A stretch of DNA of 64,000 bases, taken from positions 248,001 through 312,000 of the forward strand of contig JABYQQ010000003.1 in the NCBI GenBank assembly GCA_022605405.1, written 5' to 3'. The first letter of the stretch is position 1. The number at the start of each line of letters is the position of its first letter. A program made the translations under genes and the position numbers. The notes below the pieces were generated by a model. That model was not told the DNA's origin. It did not search any database and saw only the letters and a program-made list of their open reading frames with translations. Positions 21,459 to 32,996 of the stretch are shown in pieces. This DNA is from Earliella scabrosa (taxonomy: Eukaryota; Basidiomycota; Agaricomycetes; Polyporales; Polyporaceae).

Positions 21459-23320
21459 CTAAGTCAGCAAGACGTTAGGTGCGCGCGCGACGCCTAACTG
21501 CCAGACACTGTGCTTGGCCGACGCCACGCTGACGAGCGCAGACAGGCTCCAAGGCTCGAAAGACGAGATAGAGGAAAGAGGGGACGAAGTCGAAGGACTG
21601 GACCACGTCAAACAGCGGAGCGTCCAACGTAAATACGACCGCTGGCTACCCGGCTGCATTCGAACAGCACTCCGACTCCGGTCCCCCGACCTTCGTACAA
21701 TGGAAAGGAACACGAACACGAGCATCAGGAACGTAATGCCATGATGGCAGCGTTACGCCCGACCGTTCTGACGCACGGTGTTAGGAGGGGCCCTCGAAGC
21801 GACAGATAAGTAGGATAGGTCGGCGTTCTACCGCCTCTGTAGCTGCGAGCGCCTCGTCCAAACCCCGTCGTCCGCCGCGGCGTTACGGTCTCGTATGTCA
21901 TGGCATGCACATCTTGCATTATGGGCAATTATATGAGACGGCAATGGAACAGCGGACGTCGGGCGTCGATGTCGCGGCGACATACCGTAGTGTACCCGGT
22001 CGTAGCATGGAATAGCTGGGAAGCATCACGCGCAAAATATATGGATGACACTCACCCACTGAGGTCGACATGACAAAGCCCAGTGCGACCGGGGCTCGAG
22101 TTTTAGGATCCCACGACGGCCGGGAGAACGTCCAGGTCCAGGGCGGGCGGCGTGCGTGCAGCTAAGGCCCAGGGCCGGCGGAAGTGCAGAGCAGCAGCAG
22201 CAGCAGCGCGGAAGATCCTAGGCATCCCGACAAGGGAGAGTTAATATATGACTGCCTCCCATGCTGAGCCGCCGAGGTGGGGGATCAGAAGAGCGCGACG
22301 TGGACGCGTTGGGATCGGGTAAATCTCGAGTGTTGTGCGGGTGGGCAGAACACGCCCGCCCCGACCTCCGGCTCTGCGCCGTCCTTCTCACCTCGTCAGT
22401 TGACTGAATCACGCCTGTGCGAGCACGCACCCGCGCACTGCTTATCGCCCTTCCACGCCGTGGCTCGCGCCTGAGTGTCTTCCCAGCCTGGGGGGAACCT
22501 CGCCAAGCGCGCTTCTGCGGCGGTTGCTCAGTGCCCCAGAATGGGCGGAGACACGGCTACTGGCTGCGGGCGTCCGAGCACAGTTGGCGGGTGCGTGTGG
22601 TCGACGGCCCAGGAAGCATGTCAGCATCCAGAATCCATGCGCGTGTGGGGGATGCACTTACGGACATAACCTTGTGCACTTGCTGATGTGGAGCGAAGAT
22701 GATGGCCAGAGGCATCAGCCGCCTCTGTCCCTCGTGAACCGTCCTCGAAAGAGCGTGCAGCATATGGACCTCCGCCCGCGAGGCGATCTAAGCTTCTTGG
22801 AACGGCAGGTCACACGGGGCCCCTCCGCAACCGCGCAACCGCGTATAGAGCTTGCGTGACAGAGATCAGCATCAGCGAATGGGTCAACTCTACTGCGAAT
22901 CGCGATGAGGTAAAACTACAGATGATCCGATACATGACCAGCCAGAGACGATTAAAGGCAACTACTACAAGGTATCCCGGCGTGTCCCATAACTAGTGAC
23001 TGCGGCGTGTAGGCGGCGGTGAGTGTGTGTGTCTACTCCTGACGTAGAGGGAGCATCTGGCGTGGGCGACATTCACAAGCGGAGTGAGAGTCCAGTGCAA
23101 GGAGGTATACAGGCTGGGAAGGGGTATGCGGGAACGGGACAATGAACGGAGAGAGTGGGAAGGAGATGCAAGGCAGGGCGAGGAATAGACTGTCGGCCCC
23201 GTAATGCTGCGCTTGCTGCCAATCAACTGGGGATGACTGTGAGAAGACCGGCGCAAGGAACACGGTGCGTACTCACAGCGACTGCACCCAGGACAGAAAA
23301 GAGACAGGTTGCGCAGCACG
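21459..23320. other. long gene-free stretch
   Basis: About 1.9 kb, the longest interval without a gene in the window. It may contain the missing 5' exon of Mid2-like copy 2 (21459-21725). The remainder has only short overlapping ORFs, a CAG microsatellite at 22191-22206, and no transposase, LTR or terminal repeat that I can see. Confidence 0.55.
22191..22206. repeat. (CAG) microsatellite
   Basis: Five tandem CAG units in non-coding sequence. Confidence 0.75.
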
Positions 23321-24438
23321 CTAACAACAGCGCAACCCAGTCCCAGGGAGCTTCAGCTTGACGGTGCTCTTTCGGCGGCTCCCGCTCAGGCTTCCGAAGC
23401 TCAGTCGACTCGAGCTGTTCACCCTCCGCAGAGCACGATCCCCGTAGCTGATGCCGCTGCCCGCCTTCTCCGGATCCAGCTGGCCCGACTCAATCGCCAG
23501 CAGTATCGACCGTGCGCAGAGTAGGAATGGCGCCTCGACATTATCACCTGATAGCGATGACGCCTCCAAGAAGTGCACATCTACGTTATGCATACACATG
23601 GCGGTCAGTCGCATCGCTCCGGGAGAAGGAGGCTCGCTTGTGCTCACCATGTTCTGCCGCCCATCGACTCGCTTCAGCCCACTCCACCTCTCGCTCTTCT
23701 TCCCTGTCCGACTTATTGCCGACGAGGACCGTGACCAGGTGCGGACTGCCCAACGCGCGTGCGTCTTCGAGCCACCGAGATAGCTTCGAGAAAGAAGCGC
23801 GGCTGTCCTGCGTCTCAGCATATATGTGGGGCACGAGTCGGCATAGCAGCAGACCTGGTGATATCGTACACAAGAATAGCCCCCGCTGCTCCTCGGTAGT
23901 AGCTCCTCGTCACGGACCTGGCGGGGATTGGTCTTGATGTCAACCCTTCGATACTTGTGGCGCACTCACCGAAATCGCTCCTGCCCCGCCGTATCCCATA
24001 GCTTTCCCCACATCCTCTCCTTCAGGATTTGTTCGGACGCCTAATGAAAAGTGTAACTCACCTGCAACTTAATGCGCTTCTCGCCAAGCTTCACAGTCCG
24101 GCTGGAGAACTCGACCCCGATCGTGTGTTGTGAGTGCTCCTTGACTGCTCAGGATGAGATAAAGAAGGAAGATGGCATCCGAGAGATGACCTCCTCACAA
24201 GAATTATGCGTGAACTGGTGGAGCAGGCACGTCTTCCCCGTACCCGCCTCCCCTGCGGTCCTGCGAGATGAGCTCCCGGCCTCCCTGCATGCCCAGCATG
24301 CTACACACCGATAATGATGAACTTCATGAGGAAATCTGCACGCATATCTTCGGCAAAGGGTCAACAAACATGAGGAGTTTGCGCACCATAAGTTTCGAGC
24401 AATTCTGTTGCATCCGCGTCGTAGTCAGAGTAAGCCAT
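23321..24438 (-). CDS. YPT4: Rab4-type small GTPase
   Basis: Eight minus-strand exons (24387-24438, 24309-24335, 24199-24252, 24062-24144, 23970-24001, 23855-23917, 23648-23802, 23321-23580) join in phase into 241 residues. All Rab elements are present: P-loop GEAGTGKT at 27-34 after DFLMKFIII, switch I with [17 protein letters not shown], the G4 box GNKSD, the G5 box EAS, and a C-terminal CC for geranylgeranylation (GLRCC). [10 protein letters not shown] with GVEFSSRTV and [19 protein letters not shown] fit the Rab4 group, which acts in endosome-to-plasma-membrane recycling. The P-loop second residue is Glu where most Rabs have Asp, and a 27-nt exon carries the P-loop approach. The switch II exon is entered through the acceptor at 24002, inside a longer AG-rich stretch. 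Length is slightly above the usual 210-220 because of a Ser-rich C-terminal linker. Confidence 0.92.
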
Positions 24439-24752
24439 GGCAGCGAGGATGTGGTCAAAGGCGAGGATGATGAGCTCAGCGGCGGAGGTTGCGGGACCGG
24501 CCACTGCCGCACAGGTCGACGACTGTGGCTCCGAGCGTCCGACGGATCGAGCGCACGTGGTTATCAGTGTGGGCGCTTCTCAGTATCGCTTAGATTGTCG
24601 CTCAACTGATCGCCCATGGACTACATAGACACGGATGATTCAGGAGTACGAGGAAATTGGCCGCCCAGGTGGCTAGTATTTAGGTGGTACAAAGTAGGTA
24701 ACAGTATTCTGCTGCAATCGTCGTCATCGATCCCCCGTCAAAGGGCCACGGT
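24439..24752. other. intergenic region upstream of the Rab4-type gene
   Basis: Promoter of the Rab gene and 3' flank of the next minus-strand gene. No further feature seen. Confidence 0.5.
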
Positions 24753-26341
24753 TCACCAACCCTTCCATGGCACCCAGACGTCTACAACGACGTTGCCGTC
24801 GCTCACATCGGAGTCGACGACGTAGTACCACGGGTAGCCCGCGAGAATCAGACACGCGTGCTGTCCTACGATCTGGACCATGTCTCCCAGCTTGAGGCTG
24901 CCGTCACCCTGTATGGGACCGAGGTCGAAGTTGGCAGGGGAGATCTGGCTCATGATACCATGCTCTTGCGCACATCGAGCCAACCTCCACGGCTTGCCGA
25001 TGACGTCGCCGTATCCGGGGCGGGGGCCGGTGTCCTTGCTCATAGCAATTGCACCGGCATCGCACATCGCCTCGTCGGTACCATTCGGACCACGGCCGGG
25101 GTAGTAGGAGATTACCGTGGCAAGGACACGCGAAGCAATGTCACGGTGGGTAATGAGACCGGTGTTGAGCTGCTGCAGGTCCAGTAGAGGGTAATTTCCT
25201 GATTGCTTGCATGAGGATGGGACAAACGGAACTGCGGAAATTACGGGACGAACCTGCGTGCAGCTCCAATACACCATGAAGCGCAGACTCAATCTTGGCC
25301 TTCATCTCCGGCGTGGCTGCATGTGCAGTAGGAGTCGCGCCAACAGAGAGGACGAAAGGTTCTCTCGGTGGAGGGATATTCTTGCTGGCCATCATTTGCA
25401 GAGCGAGGCCGGCGGCGTTGTTGACAGCATTGACCTCCGAGAGGAGGAAGTTGGATGCTTCCTCAAATGAGGTGGATGCGTAAGAGTTTCCGGCATGAGT
25501 GTAGAAGCCGTAGAGGGAGATGGAGGAAGAGGCCAAGACAGCCTGGAGGAGCGCGTTAAACTCCGCAGTGTCGGGACGGAGGCCGGCCCGCCTGTGGCGC
25601 ATTAATATTAAGGTGGCAGGAATGTGGGGAAGTACGTACTGGTTGCCGCAATCGACCTTCATGAAGACCGACCACTTCCTGTGGTTGGCCTTGGTGGATT
25701 CCCAAGCCTCGATGACCTTGACCTGGTCAGGGTTATCGACGAGGATATGCATGGAAGCGCCAACGGCTGCGAGCTCATCAGTGAGGGCCGAGAGGTCTGC
25801 AATTTTGTTGGGCGCCATCGGGAGGCCGTAAAGAACCTATTACGTAGCGAAGGGATGGTTTGAGAAATAAGAAGGTAAAGGAATATGGGGGATACGCACA
25901 TCCTTGACGGTTCCGTCGGCCATCAACCCCGCACGGAAGACTTCGCAGACTTCCATAACAGTCGAGACGACGATGGAATGGGTCTCATTGGCGGTGGACA
26001 GCAGCTGAAGGCGAGTTCCCTCAGGAGTCTGGTATACGCGAAGGAGGGTGAACTACTGCAGGGAAGGACATGAACGCGAGGAGAGACGCGCCCACCTTGT
26101 GGGACTTGACGTGCGCGCGGAACCTTGCGCCGAGCGACTTTGCGAGGTCGTGCATCTTTGCGCAGTTGCGCGCGAAGACGGCGCGGTCGATTATAAGGGC
26201 GGGGGTCCTGAGAGCATCGAGGTTCTTGCCCTTGTACTCATCGACGAGGTCCTGCTTCTCAGGCTTGCCACTGATGTGGTATGGAGTGCGGGACTGCTTG
26301 GGGATGAGGGGGTTTGTCTGAGGGTGTTCTTCTGCGCTCAT
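24753..26341 (-). CDS. D-serine dehydratase-like PLP enzyme (alanine-racemase fold)
   Basis: Five exons (26096-26341, 25900-26028, 25640-25836, 25254-25591, 24753-25198) give 451 residues. It shows the eukaryotic D-serine dehydratase/D-threonine aldolase pattern: an N-terminal PLP barrel beginning TPALIIDRAVFARNC, the PLP-lysine motif FRAHVKSHKTPEG (probably Lys79), GFYTHAGNSY, SVGATPTA, and the C-terminal metal ligands His417 and Cys419 in GQHACLIL, as in zinc-dependent yeast Dsd1. Such enzymes convert D-serine to pyruvate and ammonia or cleave D-3-hydroxy amino acids. Cytosolic location is assumed since no targeting peptide is obvious. It shares a 411-bp divergent promoter with the esterase at 26753. 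Whether it acts on D-serine or D-threonine cannot be told by sequence alone. Confidence 0.9.
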
Positions 26342-26752
26342 GGTGGGCGTGCGGGGAGAGGAAGGGGCGGTGGAGAGGAGAGAGCAAGGACGGCGCGTAC
26401 TTATTGCTCCTGAGCGGAAGAGGAGAAAGGGGACGGACCGCAGAGGAGATCGGGCTGGAGTGGACGCACAGCTGGAACGCGAGGTTATCGCATCGGATTG
26501 ATCTCCATCTGGCGCCCACCGTTCCTATTCGCGTGTCGGCGCGGCCCGCCCGCCCCGGCCGCGCGATCGAGCGTCGCGGAGGGAGAGCCCGCCCCGCGCG
26601 CCGACCGCTAAGACTGGTTTCCAGATGCCTATCGCGGCCAGCGGCCCGCCAGCCCCTCCAATGTCGCTATATAATATTTCCCGCAGCGCACACTTAGACT
26701 TAGACTCAGACGCAGACATCGCGCACTCTCACTCGCACACCCCACGCCCACC
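26342..26752. promoter_or_regulatory. divergent promoter between the PLP enzyme and the esterase
   Basis: 411 bp between two opposite start codons. On the esterase side TATATAA lies at 26668-26674, 79 bp before ATG 26753, and is followed by the CT-rich ACACTTAGACTTAGACTCAG tract. No TATA is obvious on the other side. Confidence 0.6.
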
Positions 26753-27940
26753 ATGTCTGACCGCCCCGTCCTCCAGCCCATCTACCCCGAGATCGAGGCT
26801 AAGCTCCTCCCCGAGTATGCCGCCTTCCACCGCGAGCACCTCCAGCACACGCCCTACCTCCAGGACATTCCCTGGTCGCCCTCCATCCGCCAGCAGCCCG
26901 CCGTTCTCGGTGGCTCTGAGCCCTTGAAGGTCGCCAAGGTCCAGGACATCCCCCTCTCACACTGCTCCATGCGCACCTTCACCCCCGAGGGCGACGCTCC
27001 GGCCGGCGGCTGGCCCGTATCCATCTTCTTCCACGGCGGTACGTCCTCCTTAATCTCACGCATCGATGTCCCTTTGACCCACCTCTCCTACTTCTCCAGG
27101 TGGATGGACACTCGGGACAATCAACACCGAGAACGCCTTCTCGACCAACATGTGCAAGCGTGCGTCCGGCGATCCTTCTCACATCCCGTCCGATAGACTA
27201 ACATACTGCCCTTCTCGGCATGCAGGTGCCAACTGTGTGGTCGTCTCCGTCGACTACCGTCTCGGCCCAGAGCAGCCGTACCCCGCCGCCGTCGAGGACA
27301 CCGTCGAGGCACTCCAGTGGGTGCACTCGAAGGGTCCTGAGGTCCTCGGTATCAACCCCTCGCTCATCGCTGTCGGTGGCTCGTCCAGGTCTGTAATATT
27401 GCTTCAATCTACGTGTATCCGCATGTCATCTTGCTCACCTCGTTGACTCCTCACAGCGGTGGCAACCTCGCCGCTATCGCGACGCACAAGGCTGTCGATC
27501 TCGGCATCCCCCTCGCCTTCCAGCTCCTCGTCGTCCCCGTCACCGATAATACCGCCTCCGTTGGCGACGCGCGGTACCCATCCTGGGAGGAAAACAAGCG
27601 CACCGTCTCGCTCGTGCCCGACAAGATGCTCTGGTTCCGCAAGAACTACTCACCCGACTCGGCCGACTGGACAAAGTGGGACAACTCCCCCATCTTCGCC
27701 CCCGACGACTACTTCAAGAAGTCGCCCCCGGCGTGGATCGCCGTCGCCGAGCTCGACATCCTCCGCGACGAAGGCATTGCCTACGGTGAGAAGCTCAAGA
27801 AGGCCGGCGTTCCCGCCGAGGTCAAAGTCTACAAGGGCGCACCCCACCCGATCATGGCCATGGACGGCGCGCTCGAGATTGGCAAGCAGCTCGTCTCGGA
27901 CGCTGTTGCCGCGCTGGCCAAGGCGTTCTACCCCGCGTAG
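26753..27940 (+). CDS. HSL-type alpha/beta hydrolase (esterase/lipase)
   Basis: Exons 26753-27038, 27100-27159, 27226-27388 and 27457-27940 give 330 residues. The hormone-sensitive-lipase group signature is complete: oxyanion motif HGGGW at 94-98, SVDYRLGPEQPYPAA, nucleophile elbow GSSSGGN with Ser about 169 (the usual GDSAGGN with Asp replaced by Ser), acid Asp270 in ELDILRDEG and His300 in GAPHPIM. The first two junctions split HG/GGW and the nucleophile motif. There is no signal peptide, so it is probably an intracellular carboxylesterase acting on small acyl esters. Codon choice is strongly C-ending, stronger than its neighbours, suggesting high expression. Divergent to the D-serine-dehydratase-like gene. 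Confidence 0.92.
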
Positions 27941-28930
27941 TGCTTAGTATTCGTTCGTATCGTGCATGTAGTGGTCGTCAGAAGTCAAACGAAGTGAGAA
28001 GTCTTCCCATGTACACAACGTAACGCTTGTATTCAGTTGGATTAGTATGCAGAAGCACAGACAATAATTACACGATCTGTTCTGGGAAAACGCTTGACCT
28101 GCTCGTATGACTGGAAACTTCATGGAAGCTCATTGGCCATGTCGTTGCGCAACTTTTTCCTGTCTAGAACGTTCCCTCCATCCCTCGATCGACCAGGATC
28201 GAGCGGAAGCGGAAGGACCTCAGCGGCCCGGTGGGTCGCGGTACCCGTTCGCCCGCTCGATCACGTCCCTGGCCGGAGTTCACGAAAATTAGGCCGCAAA
28301 AGCGGTGCTGGGCCAAGCCCGTCGCCACGCAGTCGTCCGATCCGAGGGGACAGGAACGGATCGCACATGCAAAGATGTGCGCTGTGTCGGAAGCCGGGGG
28401 ACGGACCTGGGCAATCACTCAAGCAAAGACGTTGCGACGATGTTCTGGAGCATGAGAGGGGTCACCTGTGATCTCGCATATGCATATATTCGATGAGTCG
28501 ATGATCGTTGGCAAGTGTTGGCATCCCGGTCGTGACAGTTTGCAATTGGCATGCGGAGAGGGGGAGCGGTCGCGTCTTAGCTCGTCATTAGTGTAACCGT
28601 TCGCCGCACCGCAGTTGCACGCCCGGGCCGGCGACGATGACGGGATATCTATTGCAGAGGGAACAGTTTGAGAGACGGAAGACGAACACCGCTCGGGACG
28701 GCAGCGATTAACCTGCCTATATCATGCGTGAACAGGACTGGCCGGAAGGCGTCCGTGCCATAGCCTATAGCTAGACGGTATGCGTATCTGCGTAACAAAT
28801 ATAACTTTGAGAAGGATGGCACAGAGGATTCAGTAACACGAGAATACAACGTCTTCGATTTTTTGAGTGTAGCGCTCGGGTACCTGGGCAAATGAGTAGC
28901 GAGACACGGTCGAAAATACCCTGGATGCAA
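27941..28930. other. gene-free stretch between convergent genes
   Basis: About 1 kb, 3' flanks of the esterase and the splicing-factor gene. No recognisable protein, RNA gene or repeat. Confidence 0.55.
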
Positions 28931-31289
28931 TCATTGGTGGGCCTGCATGATAGCATCTGAGATGAATGCAGCAGAAATCTGACGTCCACCGAACCAACGA
29001 CCGTTCAAACCTTCAATGGCCTTCTTGGCCGCATCGATGGTGTCGAACTTCACGTAGATCTCGCCCTGATTGATGTCAGCTTTGCATGTACCGGCACACA
29101 TACATGCATACACACCTGTGACTCCTTCTCGACCTTGATGGCGCTGACACCTCCAAATTTGGTCTCGCACTCTCCCTTGACGTCCTCGGCAAGGTCCTTG
29201 TCCCAGTCACGCTCCGTTTCCCTAGGGAGATGTCAGAAACCAGCTGGATATAACAAGGATGGACGTACTCCTCAGGGTTGAACATGTTCTTCAATAGCAC
29301 CGATCTGGACTGCATGGTCTGAGGGATGTTAGGCCGAACGCTGTGGCACGTGGATGTGAGTGATCAGTGGCACGCTACCCAGCGCGGTTGGTGTAACTTA
29401 CACAGGCTCAAGCTTGACAGGAGCAGGATCGATTCTAGCAAGTTTCTGCATCAGTGCTTGGCGTGACGCTGCGTTCAAGTTACCGCCTGTAGATGATTGT
29501 GAGACTTGCGAAGAATACACTGTAGAGAGGAGTTTAAGAACTGACCGCCGGCTTCATCTAAGGAGTCTTGTTGAGTGTAACGAGCATTTCCCTTCTCGTG
29601 AACGGTGTTCACTCGGAGCTATGGGTCGGTGAGCGCGGATCGGATTCATCCCAGATTTGTACGCACAGTTCGCCCGGCCAGTTCAAAACCATCCATCTGC
29701 TCAAGAGCCATTTTGGCGTCTTCAGCACGTTTGTACCTGAGATGACAGTCAGTTCAGAGCGATCAAGAGACATACAGTCGCTACTCACTGTACAAATGCA
29801 TAACCCTTGCTGCGCCCGGTCATTGGATCGCGGTGAAGATCGACAAACTCAAGTTCACCGAAAGGCTCAAAGACCTGCTTAATGTCCGACTCTGAAAGAT
29901 TGAAGTGGAGGGAGCCAACGTAGAGCCTGAAATCGATCATGATCAGTTTGTAGAGAGGTCGCAGGATGAGTGCCCACTCACTGCATGCCGCCATGCGGAG
30001 CGCTCACACCAGGGGGGAGATTGAGATTACTGCAAAACATCAGCATATAGTCAGGTTCACGGCTCGGGAAGGCGTACCCATCACCAGGGTGAAGGCGGTT
30101 CCTCTCTGCCTCAGTATGCTGGATCTGAATAGGGAGTCCCATAACTACAGTCCCGCTCAGTGCAATAGCCTTATCAACGAGTTCAACGGAGCGGAACTCC
30201 ACATAGCCGATACTGTAGAAAGACCTATCAGCTGCGCCTACCAAGTCATCCAGAACCTGCTTACCCCTTCGAACGCCTTGAAATCCTATCGGTGACGATC
30301 CTCGAGTCCATGACGGTGTTTTCGCCGAGTTTGTCCTCGAAGAAGTAACCGAGGTCGCGTGCTGTGAGTCGGGCAGCAAGCTGAGAGACGAACACCGACC
30401 GGGCTTCTGAGTCGTCTGGGCTGGGCTCCTCGTTCATGGGGTCGTCTGGATTGAGATCGTAGGTGGGGGAAGGACGCCTTCATACAAATCAGAACGGTAG
30501 GAGATTGTGATGTGTTGACACACGTACTTCTTGGGAGGGCTCAGCGGACGGCTACGCTCCCTCTCTCGACGATAACGTGGATCGTCAATATCGTCCCGAG
30601 GATCCCGAGAACGCCTGGGGGCTCTGTCGCCAAACCTGCGGTCACGGTCTCGAGAGCGATCTCTGCGACGTGGGCTGTCAGCAAGCGGGGGCGGGGGTGC
30701 GGGCAAGCCGGCAGATGCTGGCGGGGCGGGTAGAGACGACTCCTCGGCACCTTCGTCACCACGCTTTCGTTTCGCTCTGTCGTCGGTGGAGTGGCGGTCG
30801 TCGTCATAATCGCGTTTCCTGCGTCGGTCCCTGTCCTCCCTGGAGTCTCGGTCGCGTTCCCTGTCCCTGTCCCTGTCCCGCTCACGGTCTCCACGGCTCT
30901 GTCGATCCTCGGGTCTATCTCTTTCACTGCGACGACGCTCACCGTCACGGTCCCTCCGCCTCTCTCTGTCCCGCTCCCTGTCCCGGTCGTGGTCCCGGTC
31001 GCGATGAGACCTATCGCGAGACCTGTCTTTACGGTCGCGACTACGGCGTCGGTCGTCGTATTCATCCCTGTCCCGGTGGCGCCGCTCCCGGTCTCTTTCG
31101 CGGTCGCGGGAGCGAGAACGATGAGAGCGTCGTGTACGATGAGTCTCGGTTGAATGGTCGCGGGAGCTGTGGAAGAAGTCCAGTAAAGTCCGCACAAATG
31201 AACGAGAGTCCGTACGATTTCGAACGCCTGTCGGGCGACTTGGTTCGGTCAACATCCATCCTGTCTGCTTTGCCGTTGGGAGAGGACAT
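28931..31289 (-). CDS. rsd1: RBM39/Rsd1-type SR splicing factor (three RRMs)
   Basis: Twelve exons (31216-31289, 30528-31166, 30265-30477, 30078-30212, 29982-30029, 29789-29926, 29667-29736, 29546-29618, 29402-29486, 29269-29340, 29116-29221, 28931-29065) join in phase into 595 residues. After a short N-terminus comes a long Arg/Asp/Ser repeat region (RDRERDRERR types, about 25-230), then RRM1 from RSVFVSQLAARLTARDLGYF, RRM2 from QLYVGSLHFNLSESDIKQVF (about 370-445), a LMQKLARIDP linker and a C-terminal RRM of the U2AF-homology type beginning LLKNMFNPEE and ending NGRWFGGRQISAAF. This is the order in human RBM39 (CAPER alpha) and fission yeast Rsd1, nuclear factors that bind U2AF/SF3b and modulate splice-site choice. 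The short acceptor at 30478 (GAAG) was chosen because only it keeps the frame into PTYDLNPDDP. Confidence 0.92.
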
Positions 31290-31522
31290 CAAGAACACCA
31301 ATAGCGGGGAGGGAGCTGAATGTTCGGCGTAATGCAGAGGACTGGTGTGGCACAGGCTGTGGTCATCGACCGACACAGACTCCGCCCAAATTCTGTCCAG
31401 AATCGGCAATTTTCTGCCACGTGTCGGAACCTTATCTCCTCCCATTGAGCGTCTATGTAGGGTACAAGTACAAGGTATCTATGAGGGTATTGGCTTCTAC
31501 ACGATGCATGCTGAGACAACGT

Positions 31523-32996
31523 CTACTGCAGAAGACCCGCAAGCCTTGCCCGGACGCGCTTCTCAGCCTGACCGAGCTCGCTAGCCTCAGACTTCTGGTA
31601 CAGGATCTCCAGAGGGTTTTCATCACCCTCCTTCTCGAGGTCGGCCTCGATCTTGCTGAACTCTTCGCAGAACTTCCCGTTCAGCACCTGATGTGCAGAT
31701 TCAAGTGAGTATATATGGATGTCCAATATTCTCAAACCTGCATACCTGGTTGTACAGAATGTCCTTGAAGTGCGCGCGCGCGGCCGAACCGTCAAGCTTC
31801 AGTGCACCGTTCAACTGACCGTACTGAGACACAGTAGAGTGGTGCTTGAGCTGTCGAAGGTATGAGCACATCATCTCTGAAGCCGTGATGGGAGGGCTAG
31901 CCACCTGACGGATGAAACCATCTTCAGCAGCACGCTCGAAAATTTCAGCCGGCTCCTTGGACATCCACCTGGACGCATCATGGTCAGCTTCATGTCTGAG
32001 ACATGTAAAATCTGAAAGGATCGCACATCTCATAGCACAACGCCTCGTCGGAGCAGCCGGCCTCCTTCAGGACACTGAAAGCTTCCCTGTACCTCCGTCA
32101 GCGGGTGTAGAGAATGGTAAATGCGAGCACATACCTGAAGAGCATGATGATGTTCGGCCAGAGCGCTTGCTCGGCGAAGAGATCCATAGCGGTCTCCTCA
32201 CGCGCCGACGAGGCAATTGCACCAGCCTTCGTCGCACCGATGGCGCGCGAGAGGGCGAGGGCGAGGTCCAGTGCCTTGCCGGTACCGTCCTGCTCCGACG
32301 AGGTGAAGCACGGGAAGCCCTTGCCCTTGACGTACAGACTACGGACAGACGAGCCGATCATGCTATTCATACAAGGTTAGTTCGGTGTTTGTGAGCTGGA
32401 TTTAACCGTGAGACATACCGAGGTGCGACCATGACAACATCCTGAGTGGGCTTGAACTGCAGGAGCTTGTAGAAGACGTTGTAGCCACTTGCGACGACAA
32501 TGCAAGCAGTGTCCTTCAAGTTCGGCGCGACCTCGTTGTTGAAAACGCGGGGCTGAACCTGATCAGGGATGAGCAGGAAGACAACTGTACATTGCGCCTA
32601 CGTGTGAGCACTTTGCACACAAATCGAAGAGGGATCGGCTCACCGTCTGCCTCCTTCGCCGCCTTGCCGAAGTCGTGCTCGACGTTGAAGCCCTTTGACT
32701 TGGCGTCCTCTGCATAGTGGTCAGGACGGTTTGCGACGATGATCTTGTCGTTCGGAATGCCCGAGTCCCGTAGATTTTGCGCCTGAGCAGCACCCTGGTT
32801 ACCGAAGCTATACGATAGTGCATGTTCGTCAGTCAGCCTTGATCCCGTAGAGACTAGATGGCTTACCCCAAGAAGACGATCGTCTTGTCCTTGAGCAGGT
32901 CAAGGTTGGCGTCGGAGTCGTAGTAGCTGTGGACGGCGCGTGAGACTCGTCGCGGAGATATGGAGGAATGCCTTCCGCGTACATCTTTGCAGACAT
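31523..32996 (-). CDS. ketol-acid reductoisomerase-like protein, catalytic residues apparently substituted
   Basis: Eight exons (32983-32996, 32867-32926, 32644-32807, 32419-32584, 32135-32362, 32027-32086, 31746-31968, 31523-31687) give 359 residues. The N-terminal Rossmann domain starts KTIVFLGFGNQGAAQAQNL; VVFLLIPDQVQP, VAPNLKDTACIVVASGYN and REETAMDLFAEQ follow, then an all-helical KARI-type C-domain. Order and length match class I KARI (about 330-360). By eye-alignment the KARI HGF histidine is Ser112, the KGPG lysine is Arg135, the metal ligands Asp195 and Glu199 of DLFxEQ remain, and the second C-domain glutamate (ExxxE) is Ser234. There is no mitochondrial presequence, unlike the fungal biosynthetic enzyme Ilv5. 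It is therefore probably not the branched-chain amino-acid enzyme; another NADPH-dependent reduction or a non-catalytic role is possible. A TATA box lies at 33073-33079. Confidence 0.82.

Noticed and set aside
30577..31332. 251-residue plus-strand ORF opposite the splicing factor
   Set aside because: Antisense of the Arg/Asp/Ser repeat region; composition follows from the repeat.
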